DNA from: Streptomyces sp. NBC_00513
Lineage (GTDB): Bacteria > Actinomycetota > Actinomycetes > Streptomycetales > Streptomycetaceae
Assembly: GCF_041431415.1 (NCBI RefSeq)
Contig: NZ_CP107845.1
Location: 5,270,001 to 5,334,000, forward strand
DNA length: 64,000 nucleotides
Direction: 5' to 3'
The notes under the pieces were generated by a model that searched no databases, had not been told where the DNA came from, and was given only the letters and a program-made list of their open reading frames with translations. The position numbers and the translations under genes were made by a program. The first letter of the stretch is position 1. The number at the start of each line of letters is the position of its first letter. Of this stretch, positions 43,677 to 53,046 are shown piece by piece.

Positions 43677-46313
43677 GTGAAGGCTATCCGTCGATTCACC
43701 GTGCGCCCCGTCCTCCCCGAACCCCTTCTGCCGCTCGCCGACCTCGCGCGCAACCTGCGCTGGTCTTGGCACGCGGAAACCCGCGAACTCTTCCAATCCG
43801 TCGACCCCGAAGGCTGGCAGGCCGCCGGCGGCGACCCCGTCCGACTGCTCGGCGCCGTACCCGCCGCCCGGCTGGAGGAACTGGCCGGCGACCGCCGGTT
43901 CCTGCGCCGGCTCGCCGTGGCAGCCGCCGACCTCGACGACTACGTCCACGGCGGGAGGTGGTACCAGAGCCACGAGGGCGACGGCGGGCTCCCCGCGGGC
44001 ATCGCCTACTTCTCCCCCGAGTTCGGCATCACCGCAGCCCTGCCGCAGTACTCCGGCGGCCTGGGGATCCTCGCCGGCGACCACCTCAAGGCCGCCAGCG
44101 ACCTCGGCGTCCCGCTCATCGGAGTGGGCCTGCTCTACCGTCACGGCTACTTCCGCCAGTCGCTCTCCCGCGACGGCTGGCAGCAGGAGCACTACCCCGT
44201 CCTCGACCCCAACGAGCTGCCCGTCTCCCTGATCCGCGAGGAGGACGGCAGCCCCGCCCGGGTGGCACTCGCCCTGCCCGGCGGCCGAGCGTTGCACGCG
44301 CACATCTGGCAGGCCCGCGTCGGGCGGGTGCCGCTGCTGCTCCTCGACTCCGACGTCGAGGACAACGACACCGCCGCCCGCGAGGTGACCGACCGGCTCT
44401 ACGGCGGCGGCAGCGACCACCGGCTGCTCCAGGAGATGCTGCTCGGCATCGGAGGCGTCCGCGCGGTCCGCACGTACTGCCGGCTCACCGGCCATCCCGA
44501 CCCCGAGGTCTTCCACACCAACGAGGGGCACGCCGGGTTCCTCGGACTCGAACGCATAAGGGAACTGGGAGGAGAGCCGGGGCTCGGCTTCGACGCCGCC
44601 GTCGAGGCGGTCCGCGCCGGAACCGTGTTCACCACGCACACCCCCGTCCCCGCCGGCATCGACCGCTTCGAGCGGTCCCTGGTCGCCCGGCACTTCGGCG
44701 AGGGCGGCGAACTGGCCGGAGTGCCCGTGGACCGGATCCTCGAACTGGGTGCCGAGTCCTACCCCGGCGGCGACCCCGGGGTGTTCAACATGGCCGTCAT
44801 GGGGCTGCGCCTGGCCCAGCGCGCCAACGGCGTCTCCACCCTGCACGGGGCCGTCAGCCGGGGCATGTTCGCCGGCCTGTGGCCGGGTTTCGACCCCGCC
44901 GACGTCCCCATCACCTCCGTCACCAACGGGGTGCACGCGCCGACCTGGGTGGCCCCCGAGGTCATCCGGCTCGGCGCCCGGCAGATCGGCGCCGGCCGGA
45001 CCGAGGACGCGCTGTCGGTCGGCGGCTCCCCGCGCTGGGACGCCGTCGCCGGGATCGGGGATCAGGAGGTCTGGGACCTGCGCCGGGTCCTGCGCGAGCA
45101 ACTGGTCCAGGAGGTCCGCGACCGGCTGCGCGCCTCCTGGAAGCAGCGCGGCGCCGCCGACGCCGAACTGGGCTGGGTGGACTCCGTCCTCGACCCGGAC
45201 GTGCTGACCATCGGCTTCGCCCGCCGGGTGCCCTCCTACAAGCGGCTCACGTTGATGCTCCGCGACCCCGAGCGGCTGCGCAGGCTGCTGCTGGACCCGG
45301 AGCGGCCCGTTCAGATCGTCGTCGCGGGCAAGGCGCACCCGGCCGACGACGGCGGGAAGCGGCTCGTCCAGGAACTGGTGCGGTTCTCCGACGACCCGCG
45401 CGTGCGCCACCGCATCGTCTTCCTGCCCGACTACGGCATGGCCATGGCCCAGAAGCTCTACCCGGGCTGCGACGTCTGGCTGAACAACCCGCTGCGCCCC
45501 CTGGAGGCCTGCGGCACGAGCGGGATGAAGGCCGCGCTGAACGGCTGCCTCAACCTCTCCGTGCTGGACGGCTGGTGGGACGAGTGGTTCGAGCCCGACT
45601 TCGGCTGGGCGATCCCCACCGCCGACGGGATCGGGACGGACGAGGAGCGCCGTGACGACCTGGAGGCCAACGCCCTCTACGAGTTGATCGAGAGCCGGGT
45701 CGCGCCCCGCTTCTACGACCGGGCCGGGCACACCGGCCTCCCGACGCGCTGGATCGAGATGGTCCGGCGCACCCTGGTGTCGCTGGGGCCGAAGGTGCTC
45801 GCGGGACGCATGGTCCGCGAGTACGTGGAACGGCTCTACGCACCGGCCGCGCTCTCCCATCGCGCCCTCACCCCGGAGACCGCCCGCGACCTCGCCGACT
45901 GGAAGGGCCGGGTCCGCGGCTCCTGGCCGAGGGTCGGCGTCGAGCACGTGGAGGCCCTGGCCGCCGCGCCCGTCGGCGGCACCGCCGAACTCGGGGCCAC
46001 GCTCACCCTCCGGGTACGGGTGGCCCTCGACTCCCTCGCGCCCGAGGACGTCGAGGTCCAGGCGGTCGCGGGCCGGGTCGACCCCCAGGACGTCATCCAG
46101 GGCGGCCGGTCCTTCCCGCTCAAGGCCGCCGCCGGACCGGACCTGGAGGGCCGCTGGGTGTACGAGGGCCCGCTCGCGCTCGACCGGACGGGTCCCTTCG
46201 GCTACACCGTGCGGATCCTGCCCGCGCACCCGCTGCTGGCGACCCCGGCCGAACTGGGCCTGGTCGCCGGGCCGGCGGACACCGACGCGGGGGGCGGCGT
46301 CCTGCTGCGCTGA
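43677..46313 (+). CDS. glgP: Alpha-glucan (glycogen) phosphorylase
   Basis: An 878-residue PLP-dependent enzyme that releases glucose 1-phosphate from alpha-glucan, or maltosyl units if maltodextrin-specific. The GTG at 43677 (VKAIRRFTVRPVLPEPLLPL) has GAAGGTGGA just upstream; the frame extends 5' without support. It begins with a DUF3417 domain (about 1-120), then the phosphorylase core with FSPEFGITAALPQYSGGLGI, HTNEGHAGFLGLERI and the PLP-binding region ACGTSGMKAALNGCLNL. It belongs to the TIGR02094 group found next to glgE in actinobacteria. It is divergent from the glgE operon. Confidence 0.93.
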   Translation: MKAIRRFTVRPVLPEPLLPLADLARNLRWSWHAETRELFQSVDPEGWQAAGGDPVRLLGAVPAARLEELAGDRRFLRRLAVAAADLDDYVHGGRWYQSHEGDGGLPAGIAYFSPEFGITAALPQYSGGLGILAGDHLKAASDLGVPLIGVGLLYRHGYFRQSLSRDGWQQEHYPVLDPNELPVSLIREEDGSPARVALALPGGRALHAHIWQARVGRVPLLLLDSDVEDNDTAAREVTDRLYGGGSDHRLLQEMLLGIGGVRAVRTYCRLTGHPDPEVFHTNEGHAGFLGLERIRELGGEPGLGFDAAVEAVRAGTVFTTHTPVPAGIDRFERSLVARHFGEGGELAGVPVDRILELGAESYPGGDPGVFNMAVMGLRLAQRANGVSTLHGAVSRGMFAGLWPGFDPADVPITSVTNGVHAPTWVAPEVIRLGARQIGAGRTEDALSVGGSPRWDAVAGIGDQEVWDLRRVLREQLVQEVRDRLRASWKQRGAADAELGWVDSVLDPDVLTIGFARRVPSYKRLTLMLRDPERLRRLLLDPERPVQIVVAGKAHPADDGGKRLVQELVRFSDDPRVRHRIVFLPDYGMAMAQKLYPGCDVWLNNPLRPLEACGTSGMKAALNGCLNLSVLDGWWDEWFEPDFGWAIPTADGIGTDEERRDDLEANALYELIESRVAPRFYDRAGHTGLPTRWIEMVRRTLVSLGPKVLAGRMVREYVERLYAPAALSHRALTPETARDLADWKGRVRGSWPRVGVEHVEALAAAPVGGTAELGATLTLRVRVALDSLAPEDVEVQAVAGRVDPQDVIQGGRSFPLKAAAGPDLEGRWVYEGPLALDRTGPFGYTVRILPAHPLLATPAELGLVAGPADTDAGGGVLLR

Positions 46314-46320
46314 CCGCCGC

Positions 46321-47346
46321 TCAGGGGACGGGCGGCGGATCGACCAGCCGCCCGTCCTCCACCAGCATCCCGGCCCGCTTCACGGTGCGCAGGATCGGGA
46401 CCAGCTCCACCTGCCGGATGCCGTCGACCGCGCCGATCCGCTCGGTGAGGTACGTGTACAACGCGTCGGTGTCCCGGCACACCACCACCGCGAGCAGATT
46501 CGCCGAGCCGGTGACCGCCGCCGCGAACGGCACCTCGGGGTGCTCGCCTATCGCCGCGCCCACCCGGGCCAGCCGGGCCGGGTCCACGGTCAGGAGCATC
46601 GCCGCCTCCGCCTCGTACCCGAGCGTCGCCGGCACGATCTCCACGTCGAAGTAGACCGCCCCCATGTCCCGCAACCGGTCCAGCCGGCGCCGGGCGGTGG
46701 ACTCCGACAGCCCGGTGGCGCGGGCCAGTTCCGGATAGCCGGCGCGGCCGTCCTGCCCCAGCACGGCCAGCATCGCCAGCTCCGCCTCGTCCAGCGCGTA
46801 CCGGTCCTGATCCGGCAGCGGCGGCTGCCGCTCCAGCGCCGCCACCTGGTCCGGGCGCAGCGCGTCGATGCCGAACCAGCGCTCGGGCCCGCCCGTGAAC
46901 ATCCGCAGGATGGTGTGCGCGCTCACCCCGATCACCCGGCGGGTGCGCGGGAGCTTCTCCAGCAGCAGGACGTCTCGGTCCTGGCGGGTCCGGGCCTTGG
47001 TCATGCAGTGGATCTCGGTGCCGCCGGAGTTGAGGGTGACCCAGGCGATGTCCGGCCGGCGGGACAGCGCCTCCGCGACGGCGAGCGCGGCGTCCGGCGT
47101 GCACTGCACCCGCAGCCAGGACTCGAACAGCCCGACGCGGCTGCCCAGCGGCAGCCCGACCACCCGGACCAGGCCCGTGGTGCGCATCCGGCGGTAGCGG
47201 CGCACCACCGTCTGGTCGGAGACCTCCAGCACCTCGGCGAGCCGGCTGAAGGAGGCCCGCCCGTCGATCATGAGGGCCTGCACGAGCGCCAGGTCGAGGT
47301 GGTCCATCTCGGCGGAACCGGCCAGAGGCTGCATGGTTTCCATCAT
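46321..47346 (-). CDS. Lrp/AsnC-family regulator with duplicated domains
   Basis: A 341-residue regulator made of two Lrp-like halves, each with an HTH and a RAM-like alpha/beta part: first HTH HLDLALVQALMIDGRASFSR then LAEVLEVSDQTVVRRYRRMR, second HTH ELARATGLSESTARRRLDRL. The start at MMETMQPL (47346) follows GGAGG by nine bases. Two-unit Lrp proteins of this length are common in streptomycetes. It is divergent from the DHA2 exporter with 115 bases between them, so control of that exporter is likely. It ends seven bases from glgP. Confidence 0.87.
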   Translation of the reverse strand: MMETMQPLAGSAEMDHLDLALVQALMIDGRASFSRLAEVLEVSDQTVVRRYRRMRTTGLVRVVGLPLGSRVGLFESWLRVQCTPDAALAVAEALSRRPDIAWVTLNSGGTEIHCMTKARTRQDRDVLLLEKLPRTRRVIGVSAHTILRMFTGGPERWFGIDALRPDQVAALERQPPLPDQDRYALDEAELAMLAVLGQDGRAGYPELARATGLSESTARRRLDRLRDMGAVYFDVEIVPATLGYEAEAAMLLTVDPARLARVGAAIGEHPEVPFAAAVTGSANLLAVVVCRDTDALYTYLTERIGAVDGIRQVELVPILRTVKRAGMLVEDGRLVDPPPVP

Positions 47347-47461
47347 CGCAGAGCCTCCGACGAGTGAAATCCGGCAGCGGAAGCCCGCTGGATGGTTGGT
47401 CCGGACGGGTGACCGCGACTCTGGTGGCACACCTCATCTGCTCTTGATCCGGAGAACCCCC

Positions 47462-48985
47462 ATGCGTAAATGGCTGCCCTTGACGGCCGTGAGCCTCGGA
47501 GCCTTCATGCTCCTGGTCGACGTCACCATCGTGACCGTCGCGCTCCCGGACATGGCCACCGACATGAACACCGGTTTCGCCGGACTCCAGTGGGTGATGG
47601 ACATCTACGCCCTCGCGCTCGCCGCACTGCTGCTCGGCGCGGGCTCCCTCGCCGACCGGATCGGCCGCCGCCGCGTCTACCTCGGCGGACTCGCCGTCTT
47701 CGCCGCCGCCTCCCTGGCCTGCGGCCTGGCCACCGGCCCCGTCCTGCTGATCGCCTTCCGCGCAGTGCAGGGCATAGGCGGCGCGGCGATGTTCGCCACC
47801 ACCATGGCCCTGCTCAGCAGCGCCTACCAGGGCCGCGACCGGGGGATCGCCTTCGGCGTCTGGGGCGCGGTCAACGGCGCGGCCGCCGCAGCCGGACCGA
47901 TCATCGGCGGGCTGCTGACCGAGCACTTCGGGTGGCGCTGGATCTTCTTCATCAACCTGCCCGTCTGCGCCCTGGCCGTCTGGGTCACCCTCAAGGCCGT
48001 CGCCGAGTCCCGCAACCCGCACGCCAAGGGCCTCGACCTGCCCGGCATGGTCACCTTCACGGCGGGCGCCGGCATCGTCACCTACGCCCTCATCCGGGTC
48101 GCGGAGAACGGCTGGACCTCCGCCGCCACCCTCGGCCTGCTCGGCCTCGGCGCGGCCTGCTTCGCCGCCTTCGTCCTCGTCGAACTGCGCACCGCGCACC
48201 CGATGCTCGACCTCTCCCTCTTCCGCAGCCCGACCTTCGTCGCGGTGATGGCGGGCGGACTGCTGCTGTCCGGGGCCGCGTTCTCGTACCTCATGTACGT
48301 CTCGCTCTGGCTCCAGTCCGCCGAGGGGATGGGCCCGGTCCAGGCCGGACTGGTCCTGGTGCCGCTGAGCCTGGCCGCGTTCCTCGTCTCCGCCGTGGCC
48401 GGCCGACTGCTGCACGGCGCCCCCGCCCGACTGTCCATCGGCGGCGGGCTGCTGCTGATCGGGGCGGGCGCGCTGCTCCAGGCCTGGATGCTGGACGCGG
48501 GCGACGGCTGGACGGCCCTGGTGCCCGGACTGGTGCTGACCGGCGTGGGCGTCGGGATGGCCACCCCGCCGCTGGCCGCCGCCGCGATGGGGACCGTCGC
48601 CCCGGCCCGGGCCGGGATGGCCGGCGGCGCCCTGAACACCGCCCGCCAGCTGGGCAACGCCCTCGGCATCGCGGTGCTCGGCGCGCTCTTCCAGGCCGGT
48701 CTGACGAGCGGCCTCGCCGGCAGCGGGCAGCCGCACGGCACCGCCGAGGCCCTGGCCTCGGGCGGGGCGGGGCGGTTCCTCGCGGCCGGCCCGCAGGCCC
48801 GGGAGTGGGTGGAGGCCGCCTTCGCGAGCGGGCTCCGGGACACCTTCGTGGCCTCCGGGGTGATGGGTCTGGTGGGCGCGCTGGTGGTGGTCCTGCTGAT
48901 CCGTCCCGCCCGGGGGACCGGGGCGTCGCTCCCGGCCCGGGCCAAGGGTTCGACGGGCTCGACCACCGAGCGGGCCTCCGCCTGA
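47462..48985 (+). CDS. DHA2-family MFS multidrug transporter (EmrB/QacA-like)
   Basis: A 507-residue transporter with about fourteen hydrophobic segments. Motif A-like GAGSLADRIGRRRVYLGGLA is present, and the N-terminus MRKWLPLTAVSLGAFMLLVD then VTIVTVALPDMA is typical of the DHA2 family. It should export a cationic or hydrophobic drug with protons. It is divergent from the Lrp regulator and followed by a 17-bp hairpin and an 18-bp minisatellite. Confidence 0.88.
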   Translation: MRKWLPLTAVSLGAFMLLVDVTIVTVALPDMATDMNTGFAGLQWVMDIYALALAALLLGAGSLADRIGRRRVYLGGLAVFAAASLACGLATGPVLLIAFRAVQGIGGAAMFATTMALLSSAYQGRDRGIAFGVWGAVNGAAAAAGPIIGGLLTEHFGWRWIFFINLPVCALAVWVTLKAVAESRNPHAKGLDLPGMVTFTAGAGIVTYALIRVAENGWTSAATLGLLGLGAACFAAFVLVELRTAHPMLDLSLFRSPTFVAVMAGGLLLSGAAFSYLMYVSLWLQSAEGMGPVQAGLVLVPLSLAAFLVSAVAGRLLHGAPARLSIGGGLLLIGAGALLQAWMLDAGDGWTALVPGLVLTGVGVGMATPPLAAAAMGTVAPARAGMAGGALNTARQLGNALGIAVLGALFQAGLTSGLAGSGQPHGTAEALASGGAGRFLAAGPQAREWVEAAFASGLRDTFVASGVMGLVGALVVVLLIRPARGTGASLPARAKGSTGSTTERASA

Positions 48986-48997
48986 GCCGCCGAGGCC

Positions 48998-49044
48998 GTA
49001 CGGCGACCCGCGCATCCGAACTCCGGGTGCGCGGGTCGCCGTAC
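48998..49044 (+). terminator. Strong terminator after DHA2 transporter gene
   Basis: A 17-bp perfect stem, GTACGGCGACCCGCGCA with TGCGCGGGTCGCCGTAC, around a 13-base loop, 13 bases past the stop. Confidence 0.8.
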
Positions 49045-49048
49045 GTCC

Positions 49049-49120
49049 GGGGGCGTTCGTGTGCACGGGAGCGTCCGTATGTACGGGGGCGTTCGCGTGC
49101 CCGGGGGCGTCCGTATGTAC
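49049..49120. repeat. 18-bp minisatellite, four copies
   Basis: Units start at 49049, 49067, 49085 and 49103: GGGGGCGTTCGTGTGCAC, GGGAGCGTCCGTATGTAC, GGGGGCGTTCGCGTGCCC, GGGGGCGTCCGTATGTAC. Units alternate between two subtypes (1 with 3, 2 with 4), so the higher-order unit may be 36 bp. It lies in the 305-base gap 48986-49290; the rest of the gap shows nothing clear. Confidence 0.8.
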
Positions 49121-49290
49121 GGGTGGTGGATGGGCGTACGACGGCCGTCCGGCCCGGTTGTCCGGTCCGGGAGGGTGAACCTTCGAACGCGCTGCGCATG
49201 CTGAATCGTTTCTGCTGATCGGCCCGCTCCTACGCTGCCCGCTGGATGTCTCCGGATCCGGCATCCAGCGACCAGAGAAACGGACTGCTC

Positions 49291-50136
49291 ATGCGTGCTC
49301 GCACCACCGCCGCGGCCTTCCTAGGCGCCCTCGCGCTCGTCCTGCCGGCCTCCGGCCAGGCCATGGCCGACGACGACTACGACGGTCACCACACGCTCGG
49401 CCGCCTCTACTACGTCGTCGAGGACGAGGACGGCGACGAGTACACCCGACACATCAGCCCCTCGGACAACGACACCTGCTACGAGCTGACCGGAACCTCC
49501 CGGCACCAGCCGGCCACCGAGGCCTACAACCGCACCGAGTCGCTGGCGGTCCTCTTCGAGGGCCGCGGCTGCAACGGCCGGGCGGTGCGCACCCTGGCGC
49601 CGGGCGGCGGGGCGCACGACGTCGAGGCCCTCTCGGTCTACTTCCGGCCCACCGGCGGGGACGGCCACGGCCACCACGACGGCGGCTGGAACGACGACGA
49701 GGACCGCCGCGTCCGCCGCGACGCCCGTCCCGAGCAGGGTCGTCAGACGAACCTGGTCAAGCCCGCCGTGGCGGCCGTCGCCGCCCCGGCCGCGGCCCCC
49801 GCCCCGCGCCCGGCCGACGACGAGCCGTCCTTCGACGAGTCCGCCGACGAGCAGTCGCGCGAGGACGAGCAGCGCGGCGAGGACGAGCAGCGCGACGAGG
49901 CGGGCCGTCCGGGCGACGACCAGGCCGAGGACGAGAACGGACAGCGCGACGAGGCGCGCGACGAGGCGCGTGACGAGCGCGGCCAGGCCGACGAGGACGA
50001 GGCGCGTGACGAGCGCGGCCAGAACGAGGAGGACGAGGCGCGCGACGAGGACGGGCAGCGCGACGAGCGCGGTCAGGACGGCGACGAGGAAGAGGAGTAC
50101 GGCGTCCTGGACACCGTCTTCCGCGCCATCGGCTGA
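49291..50136 (+). CDS. Secreted protein with acidic Glu/Asp/Arg-repeat tail
   Basis: A 281-residue exported protein, signal peptide MRARTTAAAFLGALALVLPA with a likely cleavage after AMA (near residue 26). The globular part (about 27-130) includes LGRLYYVVEDEDGDEYTRHI and LAVLFEGRGCNGRAVRTLAP with two Cys. The C-terminal half is low complexity, repeating DEARDERGQ-type units to the end DTVFRAIG. I do not recognise the family; the two-Cys part resembles small streptomycete secreted proteins of unknown role. Terminators flank the gene, so it is monocistronic. Confidence 0.75.
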   Translation: MRARTTAAAFLGALALVLPASGQAMADDDYDGHHTLGRLYYVVEDEDGDEYTRHISPSDNDTCYELTGTSRHQPATEAYNRTESLAVLFEGRGCNGRAVRTLAPGGGAHDVEALSVYFRPTGGDGHGHHDGGWNDDEDRRVRRDARPEQGRQTNLVKPAVAAVAAPAAAPAPRPADDEPSFDESADEQSREDEQRGEDEQRDEAGRPGDDQAEDENGQRDEARDEARDERGQADEDEARDERGQNEEDEARDEDGQRDERGQDGDEEEEYGVLDTVFRAIG

Positions 50137-50184
50137 CACGCCCCGGCGCTGGCACCGGCGCTGACACCGGCTCAGGCCGACCGG

Positions 50185-50228
50185 AAGGCCCGACACCCCT
50201 GGGAACCACCCCGTGGGTGCCGGGCCTT
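50185..50228 (+). terminator. Terminator after acidic secreted-protein gene
   Basis: AAGGCCCG pairs with CGGGCCTT and, after one mismatch, CACCC with GGGTG; it ends in TTT. A further GGGTCCCGCC/GGCGGGACCC stem lies at 50289-50311. Confidence 0.6.
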
Positions 50229-50324
50229 TCGCGCGGGGACGGACCGCGGGGCCGCTCGGGCGCCGAGGGTCCCCCTCGCGGGGGCACCGGGTCCCGCCCT
50301 CGGCGGGACCCCGGACATGGAACA

Positions 50325-50358
50325 GGGCCGCCCGGGGTGGTCTTCTCCCGAGCGGCCC
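50325..50358 (-). terminator. Terminator after M4 metalloprotease gene
   Basis: GGGCCGCCCGGG pairs with CCCGAGCGGCCC with one mismatch, 38 bases past the stop of the leftward protease gene. Confidence 0.65.
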
Positions 50359-50396
50359 CGCGATCAAACGGTGGTGCGGTCAATCCCCGACGGGGA

Positions 50397-52664
50397 TCAG
50401 AAGGTGAGCTTCCAGCTGTTGATGTAGCCGGTGTCCGCGCTGGCCAGGTCGGCGACCCGGAGCTTCCACACGCCGTTGGCGACCTCGGAGGAGGCGTTCA
50501 CGGTGAAGGACTGGACGATGTTGTCCGCGCTGCCGCCGGTGCGGTTGCGCAGGTTGTACAGGGTGCCGTCGGGGGCGACCAGGTCGACCTTCAGGTCACC
50601 GACGTAGGTGTGGACGATGTTCACGTCCACCTTGAGGGTGCTCGGGGCGTTGCCCGTGCGGTTGACCGTGATCGGTGAATCGACGGTCGCGTTGTCCTTG
50701 ATCTGGTAGTCGGCCGTGTTCTCGAAGACGTTCGGCTGCGAGGTGCCGACCGTCCAGGTGAAGGAGGCCGTACCGGTCTTGCTCTGCGAGTCGGTCACCG
50801 TGACGGTCACGTTGGACGTGGCGGCGGTGGTGGCCGTGCCCGAGATCAGGCCGGTGGAGGAGTTGATCGACAGGCCGGCCGGCAGGCCGGTCGCCGCGTA
50901 GCTCAGCGCGCCCGGGTTGGTGCTGGTGGCCTGGACCTGCAGGCTGACAGCGCCACCCACCTGGGTGTTCTGGTTGGCGATCGGGGTGACCGTGACACCG
51001 GTCGTGATGCGGGCGCCGACCGCGATGCCCGCCCAGGCGTTGGCCACGTTGTTGTACGTGGTCGAGCCCTGGCCGTACAGGTCGGCGGCGGCCTGCAGGG
51101 TGGCCGTGCGCGCGGCGGCGTAGTTGGTGTTCGACTTGAAGTAGCCGACCGTCAGCGCGCGGAACCAGATCTTCGAGGCGGCGTCCCGGCCGATCGCCGT
51201 GACGGGCAGGTTGTCGGCGGTGGGCGAGTTGTAGCTCACGCCGTTGACGACCTTGGCGCCCGAGCCCTCGGAGGCCAGGTAGTACCAGTGGTTGGCCGGA
51301 CCCGAGGAGTAGTGGACGTCGATGCCGCCCAGACCCGAGTACCAGGAGTCCTTGGACGAGCCGTCCTTGCTCGGCTTGTCCATGTAGCGCAGCGGGGAGC
51401 CGTCGCCGTTGATGTCGATCTTCTCGCCGACCAGGTAGTCACCGACGTCCTGGGGGTTGTTGGCGTAGAACTCGACCGCGGCCGCCATGATGTCGGAGGT
51501 GGCCTCGTTCAGACCGCCGGGCTCACCGCTGTAGGTCATGTTGCCGGTGACCGAGGTGAGGCCGTGGGTCATCTCGTGCGCCGCGACGTCCGTCGAGGTG
51601 AGCGGCTTGGTGTTGCCCTCGCCGTCGCCGTACGTCATGCAGAAGCAGCCGTCGTCCCAGAACGCGTTGACGTACGCGTTGCCGTAGTGGACCCGGCTGT
51701 ACGGGGCCACGCCGTCGTTGCGCAGGCCGTTGCGGCCGTGGACGTTCTTGTAGTAGTCCCACGTCGCGGCGGCGCCGTAGTGGGCGTCCGCGGCGGCGGT
51801 CTCGGCGTTGGACGCCTGGCCGTTGCCCCAGATGTCGTCCGGGCCGGAGAACAGGGTGCCGGTGCCGGACGAGCCCTTGTTCAGGTTGTACGTCTTGTGG
51901 TTGCCGCGACCGGCGTCGGTCAGCGTGTAGTTGCTGCCCGACTGCGAGGTGCCCAGCGTCACCTGACCGCTGTACATCGTGTTGCCGGTGCCGGTCTCGA
52001 TGGCCTGCCACTCGGTGATCTTGGCGCCGGTCCTGGCGTTGGTGACCACGTGCAGCTCGCTCGGGGTGCCGTCGTGCTGGAGGCCGCCGACGACGGTCTC
52101 GAACGCGAGGACCGGGGCGCCTTCGGCGGCCCAGATCACCTTGCGGGCGTTCTTGGAGGCCTTCGCGTCCTTGGCACCCTGGGTCTTGGCCAGACCGAGG
52201 GCCTGCTGCTCCGCCGAGGCCGGGGTGACCGAGGCGCTGGTGTCCGCGACCTTGATCTCGTGGTTGGTGGCCTTGGTCACGCTCTTGGTGACACCGCTCT
52301 TGGCGTGGACCGTCAGGTCACCACCGAGCACGGGCAGGCCGGCGTAGGTGCGTTCGTAGGTCGTGTGCGTGGTGCCGTCCGCATCCTGGACGACATCGCG
52401 GACGACGAGCTTCTCCTGGCCACCGAGCCCGAGAGCCTTCGCCGCCTGCACGGTGGTCGAGTTGGCGTCGGCGAGGAGCGTCGCACGCTCCGAAGCGCTG
52501 AGTGCGCGGTTGACCGAGCCCGGGTTGGGCTGGGCCGCCGTGCGGGCCTGGGACGCGGTGGCGTCGGCGGTGGCTGTTCCGGCCTGTATACCTACGGCGA
52601 GCAGGGCTGCCGCGGCCACGAGAGCGCCGGCCGCAGTGGCACGCCGCTGGGGGGTGGGACTCAA
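50397..52664 (-). CDS. Secreted M4 (thermolysin-type) metalloprotease with P-domain
   Basis: A 755-residue zinc protease. The start is probably TTG 52664 (SPTPQRRATAAGALVAAAAL), since AAGGAG lies seven bases upstream; the frame also has TTG 52682. A signal peptide (about 1-35) is followed by an FTP/PepSY propeptide (about 50-200) and the catalytic domain with HEMTH in TDVAAHEMTHGLTSVTG, the third ligand Glu in GGLNEATSDIMAAA, and the active-site His in DVHYSSGPANHWYYLAS. After the catalytic part come a putative-Ig module (about 540-630) and a P-domain to the end (VFENTADYQIKDN to INSWKLTF). It should be autoprocessed outside the cell. Confidence 0.93.
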   Translation of the reverse strand: MSPTPQRRATAAGALVAAAALLAVGIQAGTATADATASQARTAAQPNPGSVNRALSASERATLLADANSTTVQAAKALGLGGQEKLVVRDVVQDADGTTHTTYERTYAGLPVLGGDLTVHAKSGVTKSVTKATNHEIKVADTSASVTPASAEQQALGLAKTQGAKDAKASKNARKVIWAAEGAPVLAFETVVGGLQHDGTPSELHVVTNARTGAKITEWQAIETGTGNTMYSGQVTLGTSQSGSNYTLTDAGRGNHKTYNLNKGSSGTGTLFSGPDDIWGNGQASNAETAAADAHYGAAATWDYYKNVHGRNGLRNDGVAPYSRVHYGNAYVNAFWDDGCFCMTYGDGEGNTKPLTSTDVAAHEMTHGLTSVTGNMTYSGEPGGLNEATSDIMAAAVEFYANNPQDVGDYLVGEKIDINGDGSPLRYMDKPSKDGSSKDSWYSGLGGIDVHYSSGPANHWYYLASEGSGAKVVNGVSYNSPTADNLPVTAIGRDAASKIWFRALTVGYFKSNTNYAAARTATLQAAADLYGQGSTTYNNVANAWAGIAVGARITTGVTVTPIANQNTQVGGAVSLQVQATSTNPGALSYAATGLPAGLSINSSTGLISGTATTAATSNVTVTVTDSQSKTGTASFTWTVGTSQPNVFENTADYQIKDNATVDSPITVNRTGNAPSTLKVDVNIVHTYVGDLKVDLVAPDGTLYNLRNRTGGSADNIVQSFTVNASSEVANGVWKLRVADLASADTGYINSWKLTF

Positions 52665-53046
52665 CGCAGACTCCTTCTGCAAGGGGGGTTCCGGATGGCT
52701 GGGTGGGCCTCCGGGCAGATCAGGGCTGGTGCGATGAACGGTCGAAGAGTGCCACCTGTGGGCGCTGATGTCAGGGCCGCGTCAAAAGGTTGGCTGGAAA
52801 CGGTTCGTTGTCCGAAGATACGTATCCGGTATCCGAACCATTCACCTTTGTGTGGGAAGGGGGAGTTCGGGATGCGGAACAGGAGGTACCGGTTGCTAAC
52901 GCTTGAGCAACGAGAGGCACCGTTAACGCAAACGGCATTTACCGTACGGGTGTTTGTCGTACTGTTTCCCGGTGCGACTGTTGCCCGTTGCCAGGGGAAG
53001 CCACGGGCGCTCGCCGCTGTCATATGACCACGTGCCAGGGGGGCCC
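52665..53046. other. Divergent region between protease and sugar-transferase genes
   Basis: About 380 bases, clearly A/T-richer than neighbours. No gene is seen. At 52802-52839 GGTTCG and CGAACC flank the palindrome GATACGTATC and a tandem repeat GTATCCGGTATCCG. At 52892-52911 GTTGCT and AGCAAC form 6-bp arms. TACTGT at 52960-52965 could be a -10 for the rightward gene. These are candidate sites only. Confidence 0.45.
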
